Below are positions 1 to 6,315 of a stretch of DNA of 16,642 bases, one piece after another. Origin of the DNA: Muribaculaceae bacterium (GTDB lineage: Bacteria > Bacteroidota > Bacteroidia > Bacteroidales > Muribaculaceae); assembly GCA_022511505.1 (NCBI GenBank), contig JAFLTK010000241.1:1-16642 (forward strand), read 5' to 3'. The position numbers and the translations under genes were made by a program. The notes below the pieces were generated by a model. That model searched no databases, was not told the DNA's origin, and saw only the letters and a list, made by a program, of their open reading frames with translations. Each line of letters starts with the position of its first letter. Within the stretch, counting starts at the first letter, position 1.

Positions 1-58
1 AATAAAAATGTCGCTCCTAAGCCTAATTTGGCTCTGAATTTTTTGTCCCGGTTCTATG

Positions 59-760
59 TTAACCGTCAGAACCGAGCAGATGACTCAACGCCAACTCAGC
101 GCGACCGAGCGGGTTGGCAAAGTGATTGCCCGGAACCCATTGGAATGTGGTAGGGATGCCGGAGGCTTTAAGTCGTTCTACAATCGCCTCGGTGTTAACA
201 CCAACGCTACGGTAGGCAACGATGTGGGCTCGAGGTTCTGTTTCGCCGAGAAGGAAATAAGCATTGCCTTTGCGTTTGTCGAGTTTCTGTGTTTCAAACC
301 ATTTGACAAACCCGGCATACCAAAAAGACCCTGACAGACAGGCTATTGACTCAAAGAGGTTACATCCGGGCCATTGCCAGAGGGTGAAAAGCCCTGACAG
401 GGAGACGCCGAGGAGTTGCCGACTGAATTCATTGGCCGGTTTTATCAATGCTTCACAGGCGGGGATGACCTCACCACCGATAACGTCGAGAAATTGAGAC
501 GCTAAGCCTGCAAACGGCTGAGCATCTTTTGTCTCACCCGGTTCGGGCCATGGTGTCAGATAGTCGTTCCAACGGTCGGCAGGAACGTAGACAACCGCTA
601 TCGGTGTCTCATACCGATTAGCATGCGTGTCAAGCCAGTTGTCGGGAAAGCCAACCATACTGGGATAAATCATATATAAGATGGTTTCGGCCGGCTTTGT
701 GAGACCGTCCGGAATGACGATTGATACCGTCAAGTCGCTAACGTTGATGTTGTGTATCAT
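59..760 (-). CDS. Putative alpha/beta-hydrolase esterase (Fes/IroE-like)
   Basis: The 233-residue protein looks like an esterase of the enterochelin-esterase/'putative esterase' alpha/beta-hydrolase group. The likely nucleophile is Ser120 in GVSLSG (residues 118-123), at the usual nucleophile elbow and followed by a hydrophobic LFTLW helix start. The likely catalytic His is His213 in VPGNHF near the C-terminus. An acidic residue in the GETEP stretch (172-176) could complete the triad. The elbow reads G-x-S-x-S rather than G-x-S-x-G, a variant that I recall in this group. There is no signal peptide, so it is probably cytoplasmic. It is the third gene of a minus-strand operon: its start overlaps the end of the GNAT gene by 23 bases. 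Next to an adenylation enzyme it may release or hydrolyse a thioester or ester product, but the substrate cannot be read from the sequence. Confidence 0.72.
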   Translation of the reverse strand: MIHNINVSDLTVSIVIPDGLTKPAETILYMIYPSMVGFPDNWLDTHANRYETPIAVVYVPADRWNDYLTPWPEPGETKDAQPFAGLASQFLDVIGGEVIPACEALIKPANEFSRQLLGVSLSGLFTLWQWPGCNLFESIACLSGSFWYAGFVKWFETQKLDKRKGNAYFLLGETEPRAHIVAYRSVGVNTEAIVERLKASGIPTTFQWVPGNHFANPLGRAELALSHLLGSDG

Positions 761-1202
761 TGAGTTTCATCATATTTGTCATGTCTTCAAAACCAAGTTC
801 GCTGTAAATCGGGCGTCCCGCGTCGGTTGTTTCAAGATAAATTTTGTCACAACCGCGCCCGCGAGCCTTGACAATCAGATGTTTAACGATGAGATGCCCC
901 AGACCGTTCATTCTGAAAGGAGCACGAACATAAATGTTCATCAAGTAGGCGCAACGTCCTGAAGGATTGTCGGGAGAGGGTAGTTCGGCAGTGTAGCAAA
1001 TTGCGCCACAACCGGCCTCAACACCATCACATCGAGCAATGTATGCCTCGTGTTCACCCGACGGAGTATGCTGTCGGTAATAGGCTTCATTGGCTTGCAT
1101 AAGCGTTGCGTCGGGTGTCATACCAAAAACATTTTCAATAACTTCGGCACGCCATGCGAGCAATTGGGCGAGATTATGTATTTGAATTATTTCGAGTTCC
1201 AT
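738..1202 (-). CDS. GNAT-family N-acetyltransferase
   Basis: The 154-residue protein has the GNAT fold signature in its C-terminal half. The beta-4 strand AYLMNIYV (85-92) is followed by the acetyl-CoA pyrophosphate loop RMNGLG (97-102), then a helix, the strand KIYLETT (120-126), and the closing YSELGFE motif (133-139). This is a normal length for a single-domain GNAT. It would transfer an acetyl or other acyl group from CoA to an amine, with the acceptor unknown. Its ATG shares one base with the TGA stop of the upstream adenylation gene (TGATG), so translation is very likely coupled. It overlaps the downstream esterase by 23 bases. The context suggests it acylates an amino acid or amine in the same small pathway, rather than being a general resistance or ribosomal acetyltransferase. 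Confidence 0.85.
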   Translation of the reverse strand: MELEIIQIHNLAQLLAWRAEVIENVFGMTPDATLMQANEAYYRQHTPSGEHEAYIARCDGVEAGCGAICYTAELPSPDNPSGRCAYLMNIYVRAPFRMNGLGHLIVKHLIVKARGRGCDKIYLETTDAGRPIYSELGFEDMTNMMKLNDTQHQR

Positions 1203-2653
1203 CAGTAGGTCTTGTCTTTCAGAATTTTCGGCAAAGCACGGGTGTCGACCTTGCCGTGTTGATTGAGGGGTATTGATTTCATGGCAACGAAAAACTCGGG
1301 GACCATGAAGTCGACAAGACGTTCGGCAAGGAAGTGCTTGAAATCGGCGAGGCTAAAGTAGTCATTTTTCTCGAGATAGGCAACAAGGAAATGAAGCCCG
1401 GCTTCATCCTTTAGCGCGCGGACGGCGCCTCGGTCAATGCCCGGATATTGGTTGAGCACATTCTCTACTTCTTCGGGTTCAACCCGTCGGCCGAGTATCA
1501 TCACTTGCTCGTCGCGGCGGTGTAGAAAAACCAAGTTACCGTCGGGCAGTCGATAGCCCATGTCGCCACTGCGGAACATCTTCCGTTCGTCGGGCAATGT
1601 GACGAAATTCTTTTGCTCAGGCGGATTGCCCAAATAACCGCGTGCAACGCCCTCGCCGGTGATACATATTTCACCCGTCTCACCGTCGGGAACCGGGTTG
1701 AGGTCCGGGTCAAGAATGGCGACTTGGACTCCGTCGACGGCGTGGCCGATGGGGAAGGTGCCGTCGGCCAGAGGCTCAGCGTTGTCGATGCGATAGTAGT
1801 TGGAGCAAACTGTCGTCTCCGACGGGCCGTAGGTATTGTAGATTTTGATACCACGGTCGCGAAGATGGGATATGTAATTGGCACGAACGACATCTCCACC
1901 GCTGATTATCAATCTAACAGATGAAGGTAACAATTCCGATTGATGATTTATATCGGCAACGAGATAAGGGAAGCCGTCGATGATTGTCACGCCGCGGCGA
2001 CGGCAAAAAGCCATCAGATTGTCGAGCGAACCATCGTGTATCTCCTTTGAGGGAATTGCGAGAGCAACGCCATTAAGAAGGGATGCAAAAACTTCCTCAA
2101 CAAAGATGTCAAATGAGCAAATCGAGTACTGAAGCATTACGTCGCCTGGCCCGACCTCCATTTCGCGGCCAAACGCACGGGCATAGTTCACAACCGAGTG
2201 ATTTTCAACGACAACGCCTTTGGGTTTGCCGGATGTGCCCGACGTGAAAAGAACATAGGCAACCCCGCTTTGAGTAGACTGGTCGGGAAAGTCCTTTACC
2301 GCGTGAGGGTCACGGCAGAAGTCGTCGGTGATAACAAGTTCCACTCCCGCCATATTCATCATGTAATCACGACGCGCCACGGGGAGCGACGGCTCGGCCG
2401 GTATGTAGGCCGCCCCGCTCTTCAACACGGCAAGCATCGCCGCTATTTGATTGATACCGTGTGACATGCAGATGCCAATCGCCATATATCCCTTGTTGAC
2501 AAATCGGGCTAAAATGCTGTTTACCAACGCGTCAAGTTGGCCGAAAGTCACGGAGCGAACATCCTCGACAATAGCGAGAGCATCGGGCATCGTTTCGACC
2601 CGAGCCTTAAACCGAGAATATATAGTATTCTTTGTAGAATTTTCTTGCAACAT
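1202..2653 (-). CDS. Stand-alone amino acid adenylation (AMP-binding) enzyme
   Basis: The 483-residue member of the ANL adenylate-forming superfamily looks like a free-standing NRPS A domain or DltA-type ligase. Core motifs occur in order: A3 LFTSGTSGKPKG (135-146), A4 FDIFVEE (181-187), A5 NTYGPSETT (273-281), A7 RSGD (361-364), A8 RRDEQVMILGRRVEPEEVE (379-397), and A10 with the catalytic lysine Lys468 in NQHGKVD. Asp182 right after the A4 phenylalanine is the residue that grips the alpha-amino group in amino-acid-activating domains, so an amino acid substrate is likely. No carrier, condensation or thioesterase domain is fused, and no carrier-protein gene lies in the window. It probably activates an amino acid as the AMP ester for transfer to a carrier thiol or directly to an acceptor. 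It is the first gene of the operon with the GNAT and esterase. A DltA (D-alanine ligase) role is possible but unsupported by neighbours. Confidence 0.85.
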   Translation of the reverse strand: MLQENSTKNTIYSRFKARVETMPDALAIVEDVRSVTFGQLDALVNSILARFVNKGYMAIGICMSHGINQIAAMLAVLKSGAAYIPAEPSLPVARRDYMMNMAGVELVITDDFCRDPHAVKDFPDQSTQSGVAYVLFTSGTSGKPKGVVVENHSVVNYARAFGREMEVGPGDVMLQYSICSFDIFVEEVFASLLNGVALAIPSKEIHDGSLDNLMAFCRRRGVTIIDGFPYLVADINHQSELLPSSVRLIISGGDVVRANYISHLRDRGIKIYNTYGPSETTVCSNYYRIDNAEPLADGTFPIGHAVDGVQVAILDPDLNPVPDGETGEICITGEGVARGYLGNPPEQKNFVTLPDERKMFRSGDMGYRLPDGNLVFLHRRDEQVMILGRRVEPEEVENVLNQYPGIDRGAVRALKDEAGLHFLVAYLEKNDYFSLADFKHFLAERLVDFMVPEFFVAMKSIPLNQHGKVDTRALPKILKDKTY

Positions 2654-2839
2654 AATGAATGATTATTAGAAACTCTACATAAGTAACCTACAATAAGCAA
2701 AAACAGTTCACTCCCCCCCAAAAATTTCACCCAAATAGCACTCTCCATGGTATTTTGCGCAGTTCTTTAGTTTTCGCTTGTCAAATTTTGTATTTATACA
2801 CCATAAAAAAGAAGGATAGTCAGTTGTGCATAAATCGAA

Positions 2840-3688
2840 CTATTGTTCTAAAAATTTAAGGAAAAACGGAGTCGCAATAGGAAGTTTAACCCAAAAGTCA
2901 GAATTAATTGATTTAGACCATATGCTTTTACCAAAGATATTGTTTCTAAATGGAATAATTTGACCGTTCATATCATCAAGAAATTCTATCCCTATTAATG
3001 CGTGCGTGGGTAATAGAATTGGATTATTGAGTTGGAAACAAAATTTATTATTTGAGATAAGGGTTTCATCATAGTGAATGATAAAATCAGACCCTATTAT
3101 TGGTCGAAATTCTGATGATTGATGCCCTGAAATTTTATCGAACTCATAGATTGTTACTCGAAAATTCATTACTTGAAGTTTGTTAGGATTTTCGTTTATG
3201 AAGAAGCCCACTTCTTTAAGCCAAGTCTGTTTTTTCTCATTTGTCACAATAAAGCCGATATGAGACCCTTTTCGTTCTTGAAAAGGTATATTTGCTAATC
3301 CAGATGAGTGTTTTTTTCCTATTGTTTTTTCTTTGAGATTTAATTGAGGTATGACAAGTACTTCCTGCAATTGACAAATTTTTGGACTTAGGGTTATGAT
3401 GGTAGGAATATTGATAGACTTAATTGAATCTATGCGAATCGTTTTTGGAGAATACCCTAAACACGAAATAGATAACGAATCAGAGGATGAAATTTGAGTG
3501 GTATCAATAAACACGGATCCATCTTCATTGGCAAGAATGACTTTGTTATGTGGATGCAATCGTAGTGTATGATAGGGTATAGGACGATTTGTCGTTATGT
3601 TAATAGCCTTCAATTCATGGAGAAAAGGTGATTCCGCCCTTCCCGCAGCAATTGTTATCATTAGGGATACTAATAGTAAGAATCTCAT
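2840..3688 (-). CDS. Secreted carboxypeptidase-regulatory-like domain protein
   Basis: The 282-residue protein starts with a short signal peptide (MRFLLLVSLMITIAAGRA, cleavage likely near residue 18). Residues about 25-110 resemble the carboxypeptidase-regulatory/CNA-B-like beta domain found at the N-terminus of Bacteroidetes TonB receptors: a change-of-form stretch, then SLSISCLGYSPKTIRI, then ITLSPKICQLQEVLVIP. No TonB plug or barrel follows. The C-terminal part (about 150-280) has beta-rich blocks such as EVGFFINEN, FRVTIYEFD and LIGIEFLDD, as in a Bacteroidetes family of unknown function sharing this N-terminal domain. It follows the beta-barrel gene with a 27-base gap, so the two are probably co-transcribed. 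Its codons are very AT-rich compared with the metabolic genes to the right. Location is probably periplasm or outer membrane; the function is unknown. Confidence 0.65.
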   Translation of the reverse strand: MRFLLLVSLMITIAAGRAESPFLHELKAINITTNRPIPYHTLRLHPHNKVILANEDGSVFIDTTQISSSDSLSISCLGYSPKTIRIDSIKSINIPTIITLSPKICQLQEVLVIPQLNLKEKTIGKKHSSGLANIPFQERKGSHIGFIVTNEKKQTWLKEVGFFINENPNKLQVMNFRVTIYEFDKISGHQSSEFRPIIGSDFIIHYDETLISNNKFCFQLNNPILLPTHALIGIEFLDDMNGQIIPFRNNIFGKSIWSKSINSDFWVKLPIATPFFLKFLEQ

Positions 3689-3715
3689 ATAAGAAAGTTG
3701 ATACCTATAAAGATG

Positions 3716-4279
3716 TTAGAATCTTACGCCAAAAGAAAGATACATGCCATGGTATGTATGTGTGTTGGTGTTGGCAAAAGTCTTGATATTATATCCTACT
3801 CCAATAATTGGTGAGAGCCGCTTTGTTGAACCATGAGTGTACCAGTTAATACCTATTCTATATGACGTGTTTTTGAAATTATTGGTTCCCAGACTTGTAG
3901 TAACTGTTGCTCTTGCTTCAAAGATATTACGATCGTTAACGTCTCTTGGAAATAATTCAAATCCGACGCCTCCGCCTAAATTGACAGTTCTGTTGTAGGC
4001 TTTTGTTTCCCCGTCTTTAGGAAGAATGAAGTTGCTTGAGCACAAGGCATGTATAGAAAAGCGTTTAATTGCATAGTTAACATCAAGTGTCTGCTCAAAT
4101 GGGAGGCTTCCCTTATAAGGGGTAGAGACATCAAGAGACGCCTCAATATATAAGGGGATAAGAGATTTTTCTATGGGTGTTTGAGCTGTCATGGTCGATG
4201 AGCTGCTTGTTGATTCCTGAGCAAACACAGGAAGTGTTACTGCGATCATTACAAGAATGAGAGATAAAATTTTTTTCAT
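3716..4279 (-). CDS. Small outer-membrane beta-barrel protein
   Basis: The protein is 187 residues from the ATG at 4279. A clear signal peptide (MKKILSLILVMIAVTLPVFA, cleavage before Gln21) opens the protein. The rest alternates short amphipathic beta strands with turns, for example YIEASLDVSTPYKG, VNLGGGVGFELF, ARATVTTSLG and SPIIGVGYNIK. It ends in GMYLSFGVRF, and a terminal Phe is the usual outer-membrane assembly signal. A longer reading starting at a TTG at 4324 is rejected because a well-formed promoter (-7 box 4312-4319) lies between that TTG and the ATG. The family and ligand are unknown. It leads a likely two-gene operon with the carboxypeptidase-regulatory-like protein and sits directly downstream of the membrane regulator gene, which may control it. 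Confidence 0.7.
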   Translation of the reverse strand: MKKILSLILVMIAVTLPVFAQESTSSSSTMTAQTPIEKSLIPLYIEASLDVSTPYKGSLPFEQTLDVNYAIKRFSIHALCSSNFILPKDGETKAYNRTVNLGGGVGFELFPRDVNDRNIFEARATVTTSLGTNNFKNTSYRIGINWYTHGSTKRLSPIIGVGYNIKTFANTNTHTYHGMYLSFGVRF

Positions 4280-4311
4280 TTCAATATGATTTTTGGTTGG
4301 TTTTAATATCG

Positions 4312-4342
4312 CAAAATTACGCAAGATATAGCAGACTGCAAA
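4312..4342 (-). promoter_or_regulatory. Bacteroidetes-type promoter for the beta-barrel gene
   Basis: Read on the minus strand, TTTG (4342-4339) is followed after 19 bases by TAATTTTG (4319-4312). These match the Bacteroides -33 (TTTG) and -7 (TAnnTTTG) elements. Transcription would begin near 4306, leaving a leader of about 26 bases before the ATG at 4279. This placement also decides the start codon of the gene. Confidence 0.7.
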
Positions 4343-4345
4343 CTA

Positions 4346-4377
4346 CAATACCTTACATCAACAGATATAAGGTATTG
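4346..4377. repeat. Perfect 10-bp inverted repeat upstream of promoter
   Basis: CAATACCTTA (4346-4355) and TAAGGTATTG (4368-4377) are perfect reverse complements separated by 12 bases. The element begins three bases upstream of the -33 box of the barrel-gene promoter and is centred about 55 bases before the predicted transcription start, a position typical of activator sites. No T-run follows on the minus strand, so it is a poor intrinsic terminator for the regulator gene ending at 4431, though that alternative is not excluded. Confidence 0.6.
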
Positions 4378-4421
4378 ATATTCAGGTGTGACGAAAATTA
4401 AAATCTTACATCGCCTTACAT
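4352..4421. repeat. Three CTTACAT direct repeats
   Basis: CTTACAT occurs at 4352-4358, 4405-4411 and 4415-4421. The last two are spaced 10 bases start to start, one helical turn, and the first overlaps the left arm of the inverted repeat. All lie in the short gap between the regulator gene and the barrel promoter, consistent with a protein-binding region. The function is inferred from position only. Confidence 0.4.
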
Positions 4422-4430
4422 GACTACGAA

Positions 4431-6173
4431 TCAGGCGAAATATCTGAGGTATTCCTCTTTCCGGGGCGATTCCCCTTTGGCGATTATGGATTTTAGGCGG
4501 GATTTATAGACATAGATATTGCGCAAATCGGAATCGATGAAGATACTGATTGATGACAGCGAGAATCCGCAGAAAAGATAAAGGGCGAGACGATATTGGG
4601 AAGCTGAAAGCTTCGGATAGTCAGCCTTGAAATTATCCATCAGGCCATTCTTATATCCGTTGACAACATCGTTCAACTCTTGTGTTGTCGCATCGGAACT
4701 GAAATCGACAATCGAATTCTTGACCTCAGCATAGATGCGCTTTTGTTCCTGATCGGTCTCCTTACATTCAAAATAGGACGATGCAAGTCCATCGAGCAGC
4801 TTGAACCGTGTACTAAACAAGCTCTCAATCTTTCTTGATATTTCTTCCTGTTGCTTGTCCCTTTCAAAAAGACTGTCTTGTAAATTCTTAATCTTGAGCA
4901 AATCATGGGTGTGTTCCATTTTTATTCTCTTTACATATAAAGAATAAGCAAGTATTATAATACAGAAGGATAAACCTATGCTTATGCTCCACCATATAAT
5001 TTGACTCTTTTGCCTCACTGTCTCTTGCGCCTTAAGCTCTAAATCATGTTTTTCCTCTATAAATTTTTGTTTACGCTCAAATTGGATGCTATATATAGAG
5101 TCGGTTTTATGAGAATAATCCCAATAAGTCAAAAATGCTTGTTTATAATCACCTAGGTCCCTTAGAACAGTGATCAAAATCGCTTGATATTTCAGAGTGT
5201 CAAAATTTACGCCGACATCATGCACATCATCAAGAAACTGTTTTGCTTTTGTGTTGTCACTCAGTTTATTATACGCAAAAGCAAGGTTAAGTAGTCCATT
5301 TACATCGTAGAAATTAACTTTTTGCTTACGGACAAACTCAGACAACTCTTTTTTAGTTCCAAGGTTGGCAAGATAAGACAATTTATGCCTATTGAGAATT
5401 TGCCGTTGGGATTCATCAAGTGAAGAAAACGAAGAGCAAAGATTAAGTATGCTGTCTGCAAGCGATTTATCGTTCATTACATTTGCGCCGTTAAATGCAT
5501 TTAGCAGACAATCAAATTCATAGTCCTTATATGAATATTTTTTATAGATATTTGCAGCTCTTAGATGGTAATTTGTGTATGATGTGAAGTCATAAAGGCT
5601 ACTATATAATCCGGCTTGCGCAACGAGAGTTCGGGCTATACATAATGAGTCGATTACCCCTTGTGTATTGTCCAAAGCCTTGGCGAAGCAGTTAAAGGCA
5701 TTGTCCCAATCCTTTCTATTGTCAAATATGCGTCCCTGATAATAGTATGTCCTAAGTTTATCATCTGGCGTGCCCTTGTCTCTATCGAGATAGTAGTCTA
5801 TGGCCGGTTGAATGACATCAAAAGTAGTCGTGTCGATATAGTTCTTATCGAGAGCCATCGACATAAGGAGTGCGTATCGGGCTCGCTCCTTATCCGAGTC
5901 CAGTGAAGCCTTATCCACTCCCCGAAGTAATGTCAAAGCCGAATCCGGATGCTGTTCAATAATTGATTCGACATGATTAAGCACCTCCTGCTCTTTTGAA
6001 TCAGAACAAGAAACTATGACCCACAAGAAAAGCATCAGCACCACGGCATTCAAAATAACACTTATTCTTCCTCGGACAATCCTCGAAACTTGGCTCACGC
6101 AGCCACCGTCTGACTCATAGCGGAGTCTGACTTCATTGTTGAGTATGAAGAAATCGTGGAACGAATGAGGCAT
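4431..6173 (-). CDS. Membrane TPR protein with C-terminal helix-turn-helix-like domain (putative regulator)
   Basis: The 580-residue protein has a hydrophobic segment at about 38-55 ending in a lipobox-like IVSC (Cys56). A helical region with TPR-like repeats follows (about 60-360, for example KLRTYYYQGRIFDNRKDWDN and LLNLAFAYNKLSDNTKAKQF). Next come a helix with many charged residues, a transmembrane helix (about 391-413, WWSISIGLSFCIIILAYSLYV), a coiled coil (about 420-490), and a C-terminal helical block (520-566, from SASQYRLALYLFCGFS to VYKSRLKSI) resembling the LuxR-like helix-turn-helix of Bacteroidales TPR regulators. The likely topology is a periplasmic TPR sensor and a cytoplasmic effector. 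The lipobox lies unusually far from the first ATG; a GTG at 6098 (residue 26) would give a more ordinary signal peptide, so the start is uncertain. It is probably a one-component regulator of the adjacent envelope genes, but DNA binding is inferred. Confidence 0.72.
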   Translation of the reverse strand: MPHSFHDFFILNNEVRLRYESDGGCVSQVSRIVRGRISVILNAVVLMLFLWVIVSCSDSKEQEVLNHVESIIEQHPDSALTLLRGVDKASLDSDKERARYALLMSMALDKNYIDTTTFDVIQPAIDYYLDRDKGTPDDKLRTYYYQGRIFDNRKDWDNAFNCFAKALDNTQGVIDSLCIARTLVAQAGLYSSLYDFTSYTNYHLRAANIYKKYSYKDYEFDCLLNAFNGANVMNDKSLADSILNLCSSFSSLDESQRQILNRHKLSYLANLGTKKELSEFVRKQKVNFYDVNGLLNLAFAYNKLSDNTKAKQFLDDVHDVGVNFDTLKYQAILITVLRDLGDYKQAFLTYWDYSHKTDSIYSIQFERKQKFIEEKHDLELKAQETVRQKSQIIWWSISIGLSFCIIILAYSLYVKRIKMEHTHDLLKIKNLQDSLFERDKQQEEISRKIESLFSTRFKLLDGLASSYFECKETDQEQKRIYAEVKNSIVDFSSDATTQELNDVVNGYKNGLMDNFKADYPKLSASQYRLALYLFCGFSLSSISIFIDSDLRNIYVYKSRLKSIIAKGESPRKEEYLRYFA

Positions 6174-6209
6174 ATTTTATATTTTATTACTTCATTGGTG
6201 ATATCATTG

Positions 6210-6263
6210 TTGAACCGGCTTTTAATGTAGAGTGAAGATAATTGGTTCAACCTTAAATTGAAC
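6210..6263. repeat. Cluster of TTGAAC half-sites upstream of the regulator
   Basis: TTGAACC (6210-6216), GGTTCAACC (6244-6252) and TTGAAC (6258-6263) form two inverted pairs: 6210-6216 with 6244-6250, and GTTCAA 6245-6250 with TTGAAC 6258-6263 over a 7-base spacer. They lie in the leader and promoter region of the TPR regulator gene. They could be an operator, possibly autoregulatory; no binding protein can be named. Confidence 0.35.
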
Positions 6264-6279
6264 TGCTCTTAGCCTCAAG
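6248..6279 (-). promoter_or_regulatory. Possible promoter of the TPR regulator gene
   Basis: On the minus strand, CTTG (6279-6276) is followed after 20 bases by TAAGGTTG (6255-6248). Each differs by one base from the Bacteroides elements TTTG and TAnnTTTG. The -7 box overlaps the middle TTGAAC-type half-site, as expected for a repressed promoter. The match is imperfect, so this is tentative. Confidence 0.3.
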
Positions 6280-6315
6280 TGGTCGCGATTTTTTAGGCTA
6301 TGGGCTTTAGGACGG

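Noticed and set aside
14..18. AGGAG on the minus strand as a ribosome site for a gene beyond the left edge
   Set aside because: It is suggestive, but Bacteroidetes rarely rely on such sites and no start codon is inside the window.
1202..2653. Calling the adenylation enzyme DltA
   Set aside because: No dltB, dltC or dltD is present in the window, and Bacteroidales lack teichoic acids. The motifs fit any stand-alone amino-acid-activating domain.
4280..4324. TTG start extending the barrel protein by 15 residues
   Set aside because: The extension crosses the promoter -7 box and would bury the signal peptide. The ATG at 4279 is better.
6270..6300. TAGCCT/AGGCTA inverted repeat as terminator of the SEC-C gene
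   Set aside because: A stem of only 6 bp with a 19-base loop and no T-run on the correct side is too weak to call.
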